Below are positions 8,123 through 15,946 of a DNA stretch of 43,815 nt, one piece after another. The notes under the pieces are model-generated. The model saw nothing but the letters and a program-made list of their open reading frames with translations, was not told where the DNA came from and made no database searches. How positions within the stretch are numbered: position 1 is the stretch's first letter; every line of letters starts with the position of its first letter. A program made the position numbers and the translations under genes. Source of the DNA: Bacteroides sp. CAG:770 (GTDB lineage: Bacteria > Bacteroidota > Bacteroidia > Bacteroidales > UBA932); contig FR890651.1 in the NCBI GenBank assembly GCA_000435075.1, forward strand, positions 1 through 43,815. The letters run 5' to 3'.

Positions 8123-9103
8123 ATGAGTATGCGCGACCTGTTCGGAAAAATATCAGAAAAACTGAACATAAGCGGGAGAGACGCAAAGATTTTCATTGTA
8201 TCTCTCTTGCTTGCTTTCAGTATATGGCTGATCCACAACTTGAGCCTGAATTATTCTGAAACAGTAAGAATCCCGATAAGTGCCAGATGCGACATTGACG
8301 GGCATGCCTACAAATCGTCCAATTCGGCCGTTGTGCTCGCCAGATGCAGAGCCAGAGGATTCAGTCTTATCCAACTGAAGAGAGGCGAGAAGAAATCTCC
8401 TGTCCCTGTTGCATTCGCGCCTTCAGATATGCATAAGAAAAGCGACGAATTGTACTATGTCACATCTGATGGCCTGAACAGGTATGCGACACAGATTTTA
8501 GGTGCCGGAGCAAAACTCGAGTCTTTTATTTCCGACACAATAGTATTCAGATTCCCTTTCGAAAATCACAAGAGGGTGCCTGTGCAGCCGGTTTACTCGA
8601 TGTCTTTCAGACCGCAGTACATCAATGTTGCTCCTTTGAAAGTTTCACCTGACTCAGTTACCATATACGGGGAGCCTTTCCACCTCTCCGGCATTGACAG
8701 AGTCTTTACCGGATCCATTTCACTTTCCGACTTGAGTTCTCAGACCCACGGTGAAGTCAAATTGGATGACATCAAAGGCGTCAGATTCTCTGCGGAGAAG
8801 GTGAGATACAGTCTGGATGTCACCAGGTACGTGGAAATAGATGCAAAAATGCCTATATATACCGCAAATGTGCCTAAAGGACGGACTCTGATAGTGTATC
8901 CGACTACAGCTGACGTCATTTTCAGATGTGTGTTTCCTGTTACCTCAAATCCGGCAGAAGAGGCACGGATCTGTATCGACTACAATGAATTTGTGACATC
9001 GCTCAAAGGTCAATGCATTCCGACACTGGAGTCTGTTCCGGAGGGAGTGATTTCATGGACCATAAGGCCTGAGATCTTCGATTGTATAGAAAGCAGCAAA
9101 TGA
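8123..9103 (+). CDS. YbbR/CdaR-like membrane-anchored protein
   Basis: 326 residues. A single transmembrane helix at about 22-42 (IFIVSLLLAFSIWLIHNLSL) is followed by an extracytoplasmic region of beta-rich YbbR-type repeats (for example KRVPVQPVYSMSF then INVAPLKVSPDSVTIYGE, about 152-190). In Firmicutes the related CdaR regulates the cyclic-di-AMP synthase CdaA, but no cdaA is next to it here; the yajC-ybbR-coaE order is the usual one in Bacteroidota. The stop overlaps the coaE start in an ATGA arrangement, so translation is probably coupled. Confidence 0.78.
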   Translation: MSMRDLFGKISEKLNISGRDAKIFIVSLLLAFSIWLIHNLSLNYSETVRIPISARCDIDGHAYKSSNSAVVLARCRARGFSLIQLKRGEKKSPVPVAFAPSDMHKKSDELYYVTSDGLNRYATQILGAGAKLESFISDTIVFRFPFENHKRVPVQPVYSMSFRPQYINVAPLKVSPDSVTIYGEPFHLSGIDRVFTGSISLSDLSSQTHGEVKLDDIKGVRFSAEKVRYSLDVTRYVEIDAKMPIYTANVPKGRTLIVYPTTADVIFRCVFPVTSNPAEEARICIDYNEFVTSLKGQCIPTLESVPEGVISWTIRPEIFDCIESSK

Positions 9104-9690
9104 TGGCATTGACAATTTTGATTACAGGCGGTATCGGAAGCGGAAAGTCTGTGGTTTCAGGGATTCTCCGCGCGCTTGGAATACCTGTATATGATACGGA
9201 CAGCAGAACAAAAGCCCTGTACGAAGGTGAACTTGGAATGCGGCTGGAGGAGGCTTTGGGACAGAAGTTGCATACTGCAGACGGGCATTTCGATAGGAAG
9301 GCTTTGGCTGCATTGATTTTCTCAGACAGGCAAGTCCTGGACAAAGTCGAAGAAATTGTCCACCCTGCGGTTCTGAGAGACTTCGAAGACTGGAAGGAGA
9401 AACAGGAGAGCCGGATTGTCTGCATGGAATCTGCGATTGCTTTGGAAAAGCCTCTGTTCAATGGCAGTTATGACTTTGTTGTGATTGTCAATGCACCTGA
9501 AGATCTCAGAATCAGACGGGCTTGCAACAGGGACGGATCGGACGAGATATCTGTACGCAAACGTATTCAGAATCAGAAAGTTGACTTACAAAAGGCCAAC
9601 TTTATAATTGAAAATGACGACGGTCTCGACAAACTTGAAGCACAGACGACACTTATGCTTGAAGCTGCGGCGAACCGGATATTGAAATAA
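9100..9690 (+). CDS. coaE: Dephospho-CoA kinase
   Basis: About 196 residues, the usual CoaE length. Walker A GGIGSGKS lies near the N-terminus, with VYDTDSRTKALYE (CoA-domain), HPAVLRDFEDW, and the lid segment RRACNRDGSDEISVRKRIQNQ. It phosphorylates the ribose 3'-OH of dephospho-CoA in the last step of CoA synthesis. The ATG at 9100 overlaps the upstream TGA; a second ATG follows at 9103. An upstream in-frame TTG at 9082 would add only non-conserved residues inside the preceding gene and was not used. Confidence 0.93.
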   Translation: MMALTILITGGIGSGKSVVSGILRALGIPVYDTDSRTKALYEGELGMRLEEALGQKLHTADGHFDRKALAALIFSDRQVLDKVEEIVHPAVLRDFEDWKEKQESRIVCMESAIALEKPLFNGSYDFVVIVNAPEDLRIRRACNRDGSDEISVRKRIQNQKVDLQKANFIIENDDGLDKLEAQTTLMLEAAANRILK

Positions 9691-9705
9691 ATAATTATTT
9701 ATATT

Positions 9706-10149
9706 ATGAAAACAGATTTGACAAGAATTCTTTCAGTGTCAGGCCAGCATGGTCTTTTTTACTATGTTGCACAGGCACGTAGCGGAGCGATTGTAGAGGC
9801 TCTTTCTGACAAACGCAGAACTGTGTTCGACATGAAGAGCAGAATCACTACACTTGCTGATATCTCCATTTATACCAATGAAGGTGAACTTAAACTTAAA
9901 GAGGTTTTCCTTAAACTGAACGCCGTTCTAGGTGAAGCTGACGCACCTACATCGAAGGCAAGTTCAGAAGAACTCAAGTCCCTTTTCGAGAAGGCAATTC
10001 CTGATTACGATGCTGACAGATTCTATGTATCGCACATGAAGAAAGTTGTGGACTGGTACAATGAGATCAAGCATTATGCTTCATTCGATTTCGAAGAGGA
10101 GAATGCTGCAGAAGCAGAAAACAACTCTGAGGAAAAAGTCAATGAGTAA
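9706..10149 (+). CDS. DUF5606 family protein
   Basis: 147 residues, matching the small Bacteroidota family DUF5606. The N-terminal half (LTRILSVSGQHGLFYYVAQ, and TTLADISIYTNEGELKLKEV) suggests a compact beta-rich domain; the C-terminal half (about 85-130) is helical with VSHMKKVVDWYNEIKHY, and the tail is very acidic. No function is known. It starts 15 nt after coaE and its last codons overlap the rimO start by 8 nt, so it is translated with its neighbours. Confidence 0.75.
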   Translation: MKTDLTRILSVSGQHGLFYYVAQARSGAIVEALSDKRRTVFDMKSRITTLADISIYTNEGELKLKEVFLKLNAVLGEADAPTSKASSEELKSLFEKAIPDYDADRFYVSHMKKVVDWYNEIKHYASFDFEEENAAEAENNSEEKVNE

Positions 10150-11467
10150 GAAATCCTTACAGGTCGTCACTCTGGGCTGTTCCAAGAATCAGGTGGACAC
10201 TGAACACCTTCTTGCACAGGTCAGGGACGATTATGAAATAGTACCTGAAAGAGAGGAGCGGAATGTGGATATTCTGCTCCTCAATACTTGCGGATTCATC
10301 GGTGATGCCAAGGAGGAGTCCATACAGGCAATCCTCGAAGCTGTAGAGCGCAAGAAGGCGGGCAAAATAGGCAAAATTCTTGTATTCGGCTGTCTTTCTC
10401 AGAGATACATCGCAGACATGCCTGAGCTCATCCCGGAAGTTGACGGATGGTATGGTGCACGTGACATTGAACCTGTTGTCAAGGCTCTCGGCTGTCAGAT
10501 GAAGCAAGACAGGAGGAATGAGAGACTGATTTCCGGAAAGAAATTCCCATATGCGTATCTGAAGATTTCAGAGGGATGTGACAGAAGGTGTTCCTACTGT
10601 GCAATTCCGTACATCAGAGGTGCACACAGGTCTGTTCCGATGGAGGATCTCGTGGCTGAGGCAGCTGGTCTTGCCGCAACCGGTGTTAAGGAACTTGTAC
10701 TCATAGCTCAGGATACCACGTACTACGGCCTTGACCTATATCGCAAAAGGGCACTGGGTGAACTGCTTCAAAAGCTTTCGGAAGTACCTGGAATAGAATG
10801 GATAAGGATTCATTATTCATATCCTGCTGATTTTCCTGAAGATGTTCTTGACCAGATGGCCAACAATCCGAAAGTATGCAGATACATGGATATTCCTCTC
10901 CAGCATGTTGCTGACAAGGTGCTTGACATGATGCATAGGCACGTGGATGGCGCATGGACCCGTGCACTCATAAAGAAGATGCGTGAAAAGGTCCCTGGAA
11001 TTGTGCTTAGAACAACCATGATTGTGGGACATCCTGGAGAAGGCGTGAAGGAGTTCAATGAACTTATGAAGTTTGTAGAGGATGCAAGATTCGAGAGACT
11101 TGGCGCATTTACTTATTCCGAAGAGGAAGGAACATTCGATGCCGAGAATTTCAAAGACTCCGTTATGCCGAAAACCAAGCAGAACAGGCTCAAAAAGCTG
11201 ATGGAACTGCAAAGTGGTATATCATTTGCTTTCAATCAGAGCCGTGTCGGAACTGAGACGAAGGTTATCATTGATGATTATCGCGATGGTATTTTCGTAT
11301 GCAGAAGTGAATTCGAGAGCCCGGAAGTCGATGGCGAGATTCTCGTCCGCTATGATGAAAAGATGGGGCGTACACCTGAAGAAATGGTCGGAAGTTTCAT
11401 CAATGTCAGGATAGCGCAGGCTGATGAGTATGATCTCGTTGCTGACTTTGTTTCTGCAAATTGCTGA
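10142..11467 (+). CDS. rimO: Ribosomal protein S12 methylthiotransferase RimO
   Basis: 441 residues from the ATG at 10142, which overlaps the DUF5606 stop by 8 nt and places TLGCSKNQVD directly at the N-terminus as in the family. The N-terminal MTTase domain has three Cys (GCSKN, LLNTCGF, FGCLSQR) for one Fe-S cluster; the radical-SAM core has CDRRCSYC (CxxxCxxC); the C-terminal TRAM domain ends near residue 440. It methylthiolates Asp 88 of ribosomal protein S12. An open frame extends upstream inside DUF5606 but lacks conserved sequence. Confidence 0.95.
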   Translation: MSKKSLQVVTLGCSKNQVDTEHLLAQVRDDYEIVPEREERNVDILLLNTCGFIGDAKEESIQAILEAVERKKAGKIGKILVFGCLSQRYIADMPELIPEVDGWYGARDIEPVVKALGCQMKQDRRNERLISGKKFPYAYLKISEGCDRRCSYCAIPYIRGAHRSVPMEDLVAEAAGLAATGVKELVLIAQDTTYYGLDLYRKRALGELLQKLSEVPGIEWIRIHYSYPADFPEDVLDQMANNPKVCRYMDIPLQHVADKVLDMMHRHVDGAWTRALIKKMREKVPGIVLRTTMIVGHPGEGVKEFNELMKFVEDARFERLGAFTYSEEEGTFDAENFKDSVMPKTKQNRLKKLMELQSGISFAFNQSRVGTETKVIIDDYRDGIFVCRSEFESPEVDGEILVRYDEKMGRTPEEMVGSFINVRIAQADEYDLVADFVSANC

Positions 11468-11494
11468 GTTCCTTCAAATTCGCACTAACGTTCA

Positions 11495-11520
11495 GCAAGT
11501 TTGACAACTTGCGAAACTTG
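11495..11520. repeat. Overlapping inverted repeats after rimO
   Basis: GCAAGTT (11495-11501) pairs perfectly with AACTTGC (11506-11512). Alternatively CAAGTTT (11496-11502) pairs with AAACTTG (11514-11520). No T tract follows, so it is not a standard terminator. It lies in the 84-nt gap between rimO and the DUF6340 lipoprotein gene, in which I found no clear promoter. Confidence 0.4.
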
Positions 11521-11551
11521 AGTAATAGTAGAGAGTAAAAGTTATATTGGT

Positions 11552-12472
11552 ATGAAAACGATTTTTTCATTGGCATGCATCGCTGCAACTGCGACATGCG
11601 TTCTGACCTCATGCGATCCTCAGGCATTCAGCATGAACATCGAGATGAGATATCCGTCGAAGTCCGGCATTGACCTGACAGGAAAATCTGTTGCGGTCGT
11701 TTATCTGGATGGAGCAGAAAAAGATTCCGTTTTCAGCAGAAACATGGCGGACAGTTTTGCCGCATCCTTGGAAAAGGAGTATTTCGGAGGCGAAACATCC
11801 GTACCGCTATATCGTATTGAAAAGACGGGAAACGGCAATTACGCTTCAGTAGATTCCCTTTCACGTCTCGTAATGAGTACGGGTGAAGATGTCATTTTCT
11901 TGTTTGAGAGGCCTCGTTTCGGTGAGGCTGTGGTGGAACAGAACAGCATAGCACCGACAGATACTTCTCTGTCCTATGTAGTGAAAGTCCCTATGAAAAT
12001 GAATCTATATGCCTATGATTCAATGGGTAAGGTCGATACCGTCTATACATGGAACGGCTCCAGAACACTTAATGCGGCTGTTTCTACGGACGCATATACT
12101 GACCCTAAAGAAAAGGCGTGGGGTGCTTTGTCAATGCAGGGGCAGAAGATAGGGGAGATGTCCTCCCGAATTTTCATGCCTGAGTGGAAGGCTGAACAAT
12201 ATACCTTTATATACTTCGAATCAGACGGGTGGGATGCCGCATCACAGGCAGCTTACAGTTACAAGTGGAAAGAAGCTGTCGAAGAGTGGATGAAACTTCT
12301 CGAGACGAACAATACACTTAAGAGATCCTGTGCGGAGTTCAATATCGCCACCGCATGCTATATGTTGGGAGACAACGAATTGGCGCTCAAATGGCTAGAC
12401 CGTTCTGACGAAGATTATCCTGTTTCACTTTCATCTGGACTGCGGAAAAGAATCAATGCCAGAATGAAATAA
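11552..12472 (+). CDS. DUF6340-type lipoprotein
   Basis: 306 residues. Signal peptide with lipobox LTSC (Cys about 20). The middle (about 45-100) reads KSVAVVYLDGAEKDSVFSRNMADSF, then a stretch asking whether an operation is reported as FLFERPRFG. The last 100 residues form a TPR-like helical repeat (WKEAVEEWMKLLE, CAEFNIATACYMLGDNELALKWLDRS). This fits the DUF6340 family of Bacteroidota, of unknown function and probably periplasmic-facing. It is convergent with the LytTR gene, whose stop is one base away, with no obvious terminator between them. Confidence 0.65.
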   Translation: MKTIFSLACIAATATCVLTSCDPQAFSMNIEMRYPSKSGIDLTGKSVAVVYLDGAEKDSVFSRNMADSFAASLEKEYFGGETSVPLYRIEKTGNGNYASVDSLSRLVMSTGEDVIFLFERPRFGEAVVEQNSIAPTDTSLSYVVKVPMKMNLYAYDSMGKVDTVYTWNGSRTLNAAVSTDAYTDPKEKAWGALSMQGQKIGEMSSRIFMPEWKAEQYTFIYFESDGWDAASQAAYSYKWKEAVEEWMKLLETNNTLKRSCAEFNIATACYMLGDNELALKWLDRSDEDYPVSLSSGLRKRINARMK

Positions 12473-12473
12473 A

Positions 12474-13280
12474 TCAAAGCATTCCGGTAAGGTTATCGTA
12501 ATACTTTTTGGTGACAGGGATACTGACTGCCTCCGGACAATCAATATCGGCAAATACAAGTCCTTCAGGATTCTTTCTCAGCACCTTGACATGTGCAGGG
12601 TTTACAAAATAAGACCTGTGGCATCTAATAAGAGAATTACGTGCGCAGAGTTCCTCAATGCTTTTCATGGAGGCTCTGAGCACGTATTTTATTGTCTTGC
12701 CCCCTTCTTCCTGATAATTTATATTTATATAATTCTCATCTGCACTTATATAATAGATGGAAGATGCCTTCACGACGAGTTTAAGAACTTTTCTGGAATC
12801 GTAGAAGCGGATCCTATCATCCGGATCTTCATGCGCCGCAGCAATCTGTTTTCTTCTCAATCTGAGAAGAAGCCCCAAGGCTATGATTACATAAGGATAT
12901 ACTGATATCAATGTTACTGTCACGAATGACCACATGACGACACTGAAATAGGGAAGAAGCATCTTCTTTATCAGCCAGATATATAGTCCCATGAAGAGCG
13001 CGGAAACCAACATGTCCAGAAAACACCAAGCCACATAACTGACTACATTAAGTTTCCTTCTGAATATATACATGATGCTTCGCGACAGTCCCAGACATGC
13101 TGCGATTATGCACATAAGCATGGTTACATGGAATCCGAAACCCGGTTTCGGTTCTCCCAGATAAGTGTCTGCGTCAAATGGTGCATAAATCACCATGAAT
13201 GCCGTGAAGAACAGCGGAATGGCAACAATATGTATAATCTGCGGCCAGAAACGGCTGAAAATTTCTCTGATATCTTTCAT
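12474..13280 (-). CDS. Membrane-bound LytTR-domain transcriptional regulator
   Basis: 268 residues. Four transmembrane helices are visible at about 12-32, 47-67, 80-102 and 112-140. The C-terminal LytTR DNA-binding domain spans about 165-266 (ISADENYININYQ, CHRSYFVNPAHVKVL, IPVTKKYYDNL). There is no receiver domain, so the membrane part is the likely sensor or anchor. It diverges from the SGNH hydrolase gene across a region with four repeats phased at 20 bp, close to the roughly 21-bp spacing known for LytTR half-sites, so self-regulation is a fair inference. Confidence 0.85.
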   Translation of the reverse strand: MKDIREIFSRFWPQIIHIVAIPLFFTAFMVIYAPFDADTYLGEPKPGFGFHVTMLMCIIAACLGLSRSIMYIFRRKLNVVSYVAWCFLDMLVSALFMGLYIWLIKKMLLPYFSVVMWSFVTVTLISVYPYVIIALGLLLRLRRKQIAAAHEDPDDRIRFYDSRKVLKLVVKASSIYYISADENYININYQEEGGKTIKYVLRASMKSIEELCARNSLIRCHRSYFVNPAHVKVLRKNPEGLVFADIDCPEAVSIPVTKKYYDNLTGML

Positions 13281-13290
13281 GACTTGTGTT

Positions 13291-13324
13291 GTGACGAATG
13301 CAAAAATAGCATAATTTCGTCACT
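13291..13324. repeat. Inverted GTGACGAA / TTCGTCAC pair
   Basis: GTGACGAA (13291-13298) is the exact reverse complement of TTCGTCAC (13317-13324). The pair brackets the -7 box of the LytTR gene, so a protein bound to both would cover the promoter. Confidence 0.55.
13301..13308 (-). promoter_or_regulatory. -7 box for LytTR gene
   Basis: TATTTTTG on the minus strand matches TAnnTTTG exactly, 20 nt above the start codon at 13280. No -33 box is seen; the site where it should be is occupied by the first TTCGTCAC repeat, as expected for an activator-dependent promoter. Confidence 0.5.
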
Positions 13325-13390
13325 TTATGCGACTTTTAGTCACCAAAACCTCCGTTTTGTCACAATTTGCCATCTCCGCTCACCTTTATT
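13311..13390 (+). promoter_or_regulatory. Array of 20-bp-phased GTCAC repeats, probable LytTR operator
   Basis: GTCAC occurs at 13319-13323, 13339-13343 and 13359-13363, with CTCAC at 13379-13383: four sites exactly 20 bp apart, all in the same orientation. The first three share TT-N-GTCAC. The array fills the space between the LytTR -7 box and the SGNH -33 box. Direct repeats near two helical turns are how LytTR dimers bind, which points to the neighbouring regulator. Confidence 0.55.
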
Positions 13391-13420
13391 TCTCCACGTT
13401 TTGCGCTTAAACTACTTTTG
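13389..13420 (+). promoter_or_regulatory. Promoter for SGNH hydrolase gene
   Basis: TACTTTTG (13413-13420) matches TAnnTTTG; TTTC (13389-13392) is 20 nt upstream. The fourth GTCAC-like repeat ends 5 nt before the -33 box, a normal place for an activator site. The leader to the start codon at 13509 is about 80 nt. Confidence 0.55.
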
Positions 13421-13455
13421 CATTGTCCTTCAAAGTAAGAGGAGGACTGATTCGG

Positions 13456-13473
13456 GATAACAAAAATGTTATC
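13456..13473. promoter_or_regulatory. Perfect palindrome in SGNH leader
   Basis: GATAACA (13456-13462) and TGTTATC (13467-13473) are exact complements around AAAA, an 18-bp operator-like site. It lies in the untranslated leader about 35 nt before the start codon. It may be a repressor site or an RNA hairpin. Confidence 0.45.
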
Positions 13474-13508
13474 AAATAAAAATGCATATTTTTAGATGTT
13501 TTGACGTT

Positions 13509-14210
13509 ATGAAGAAGATTATTTCATTCGGTGACTCAGTCATGAAAGGGATAGTTACCGGCAAAAATAAAGAAGAACAGGGACGCTGCAGATATGAGAT
13601 TTCCAAGTCTGGCTTTGCTACATTATGTGCAGCAAAACTAGGCATTGAACTTGACAATTACGGAAAGTTCGGCAACACGGTTGTCAAAGGTGTGAAAGAT
13701 GTTTCCAGACATCTGAAGCAGATTGAGGACTCGAACGCCGCTCTCCTTGAGTTCGGCGGAAACGACTGCAACTTCGACTGGAACAGCATCGCTGAGAATC
13801 CTGAGACAGAACATGTCCCGCAGACTACTCCTAAGCAGTTCTCTGAATCATACAAGAGTCTCATTGACAAGGTACGTGAAACCGGTTGCACTCCTATTAT
13901 CCTATCCTTGCCACCGATCGACTCATCAAAATTCTTTTCCTACGTTTGTTCCGGATTTACCAGGGAAAAGCGCGACAACGTCCTCAAATGGCTGGGAGGA
14001 TGCATCTACAATATCGGCAACTGGCATGAAATGTACAACCTTGAACTCTACAAGATTGCAGCGGGTCAAGGTGTCAGGATCATTGATATTACCACATGTT
14101 TCCTCTCCAGAAAGAACTGCCCGGATCTTTTCTGTGATGACGGGATGCATCCAAACGAAGAAGGACACAGACTCATATCTGATGCTATCTGCTCGGCTAG
14201 CCTCCTATGA
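13509..14210 (+). CDS. SGNH/GDSL-family hydrolase, cytoplasmic
   Basis: 233 residues from the ATG at 13509, chosen because it puts the nucleophile motif FGDSVMKG (Ser 10) at the usual N-terminal distance; an in-frame ATG at 13482 would add nine residues. Block III is EFGGNDC (about 85) and the catalytic Asp/His pair is in DDGMHPNEEGH (about 214-224). These give the Ser-Gly-Asn-His set of SGNH esterases. There is no signal peptide, so the enzyme should act in the cytoplasm; the substrate is unknown. Its 3' end overlaps the convergent nucleoside kinase gene by 14 nt. Confidence 0.83.
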   Translation: MKKIISFGDSVMKGIVTGKNKEEQGRCRYEISKSGFATLCAAKLGIELDNYGKFGNTVVKGVKDVSRHLKQIEDSNAALLEFGGNDCNFDWNSIAENPETEHVPQTTPKQFSESYKSLIDKVRETGCTPIILSLPPIDSSKFFSYVCSGFTREKRDNVLKWLGGCIYNIGNWHEMYNLELYKIAAGQGVRIIDITTCFLSRKNCPDLFCDDGMHPNEEGHRLISDAICSASLL

Positions 14211-15852
14211 AGTATCTCATGAGAGATGTCGGAGGTATCTGCTTGTCAGAAACATATACGAAGTAGTGCAGAAACTTCATAAGCCTGTGAGCTTCACTGT
14301 ATTCCGGACAATTCTTCGGGACTGTGGCGAGAATTCTCTCGGCATGGCTACGGAGCACTGCAAACTCTACGAGATAAGCTGAATTGAACAGGACATCTGC
14401 ATCTTCCTGATATAGGTAAATCCATTTGACTTCAGCCCTTCTGACATTCGGCCAGTTGGAAATGGTTTCCTGAGCAGTAAACGCACCTTTATTGAAATCA
14501 CGCACGATACGCCTGAGGAGTCTGTTGTCACTGGTCGGGATACAGTTGTGGTCATCCAGAGAAATACTTGTAATAGTATTGATGAATATGCGGAATTTGG
14601 CCGAATCAGGAATATTGTCCAGTAGTCCAGGATTCAGGGCATGGAGGCCTTCGATCAGAAGTACAGACCCGTCTTCCAGGGCAAGACGCTTTCCGTTATA
14701 TTCTCTGATACCCGTAACGAAGTTATACTCAGGGACTTCCACAGTCTCTCCGGAAATGAGTTTCAACACATCTTTCTGAAGGGCGACATGATCCACCGTG
14801 TCGAAATTGTCGAAATCGTATGACCCGTCAGGAAGTTTCGGAGTGTCAAGACGGTTAACGAAATAGTCGTCTGTCGAGAATGAAATCGGCTTGAGTCCAC
14901 AAGCCTTGAGCTGTACGCTAAGACGTCTGCAGAATGTGCTCTTTCCACTGCTGGTAGGGCCTGTAATGAGAACAATCCTGACTTTCTGTTCAGAATGATA
15001 TCTTCTGTCGATTTCCTCGGCAATCTGGACTATTTTCTTCTCTTGAAGAGCCTCTGCGACCTCGATCAGATCGGTTGCCTTGCCCTTGAGACATGCCTGG
15101 TTTACGTCTCCGACATTGTCCAAACCCATAATATTGTTCCATTTGATGCTTTCGGAGAAGACATCGAAAGTCTTGGGCTGCTCGAAGAAAGGTGCCAATG
15201 CCTCAGGCTTGTGACGGTCCGGTACCCTGAGCAGTGCACCTCCACGGTATGGGGTCAAGTCCCAAACTTTAAGATAACCGGCATCCGGAACCAGAACATC
15301 GTAATAATAGTCAGCTGTCCCGCCCAAAGTATAATAACTTATATAAACTTCGCCGCAAGTCTCCAGCAGTTTCACCTTATCCATGTGTCCAAGCTGCCTG
15401 AAAACGTCAATCGCCTCAGCAATAGGAACTTCATGTCTATGGAAAGGCATAGCCTCCGCCACAATTTCAGACATCCTCTTCTTGATGAGGTCAATGTCAG
15501 TTGCCTCCAGACCGGAACCGTCGCCCTTATCAATGCTGCAGAAGAAGCCTTTGGATATAGGCCTGCGCATGACTACCTTGCAATTTGGGAAAATATCCAA
15601 TGCAGCCTTGTACAAAAGAAAGCACAGAGATCTGCAATAGACATTTCTTCCTATATATGTCCGGTAGTCGAGAAATTCTATATCCCTATTGTTATAAAGC
15701 CTGAACTTGAGTCCCTGTGCGACATTGTTGACCTTTGCCGCTATGATTTCATAAGGACGTTCGAAATTGAATTCCCCGATTATATCGAGAAGCATGGTAC
15801 CTTCCTGGAATTCCTTGAAAGTGCCGGTATTTTTGCAGAAAACTCTTGCCAT
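14197..15852 (-). CDS. Nucleoside (uridine) kinase with TGS/ThrRS-like N-terminus
   Basis: 551 residues in three parts. Residues 1-65 look like a TGS domain; about 70-250 resembles the second additional domain of threonyl/alanyl-tRNA synthetases (FHRHEVPIAEA, YRGGALLRVPDR); about 280-510 is a uridine-kinase P-loop domain with Walker A GPTSSGKST and FSTDDYFVNR. Such fusions are known and are usually annotated as uridine kinase or nucleoside kinase. The phosphate acceptor is probably uridine or cytidine. It diverges from upp, which makes UMP from uracil, so the pair would cover pyrimidine salvage from nucleoside and base. What the tRNA-synthetase-like part does is not known. Confidence 0.85.
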   Translation of the reverse strand: MARVFCKNTGTFKEFQEGTMLLDIIGEFNFERPYEIIAAKVNNVAQGLKFRLYNNRDIEFLDYRTYIGRNVYCRSLCFLLYKAALDIFPNCKVVMRRPISKGFFCSIDKGDGSGLEATDIDLIKKRMSEIVAEAMPFHRHEVPIAEAIDVFRQLGHMDKVKLLETCGEVYISYYTLGGTADYYYDVLVPDAGYLKVWDLTPYRGGALLRVPDRHKPEALAPFFEQPKTFDVFSESIKWNNIMGLDNVGDVNQACLKGKATDLIEVAEALQEKKIVQIAEEIDRRYHSEQKVRIVLITGPTSSGKSTFCRRLSVQLKACGLKPISFSTDDYFVNRLDTPKLPDGSYDFDNFDTVDHVALQKDVLKLISGETVEVPEYNFVTGIREYNGKRLALEDGSVLLIEGLHALNPGLLDNIPDSAKFRIFINTITSISLDDHNCIPTSDNRLLRRIVRDFNKGAFTAQETISNWPNVRRAEVKWIYLYQEDADVLFNSAYLVEFAVLRSHAERILATVPKNCPEYSEAHRLMKFLHYFVYVSDKQIPPTSLMRYFIGG

Positions 15853-15899
15853 TGTGCGATTCGGTTATTGCCAGTTTCCAAAATATCTTTTTTGCAGCA

Positions 15900-15907
15900 C
15901 AAAAATA
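15900..15907 (-). promoter_or_regulatory. -7 box for nucleoside kinase gene
   Basis: TATTTTTG on the minus strand matches TAnnTTTG exactly, 48 nt above the start codon at 15852. On the opposite strand TAACTTTA (15920-15927) is a one-mismatch candidate for upp. No clear -33 box for either. Confidence 0.45.
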
Positions 15908-15946
15908 GAAAAAATATGGTAACTTTAGGAAAAATTTTGAAACAAC

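Noticed and set aside
10046..10141. Extended N-terminus for RimO starting inside DUF5606
   Set aside because: The extra residues are a shifted reading of the DUF5606 gene; conserved RimO sequence begins right after the ATG at 10142.
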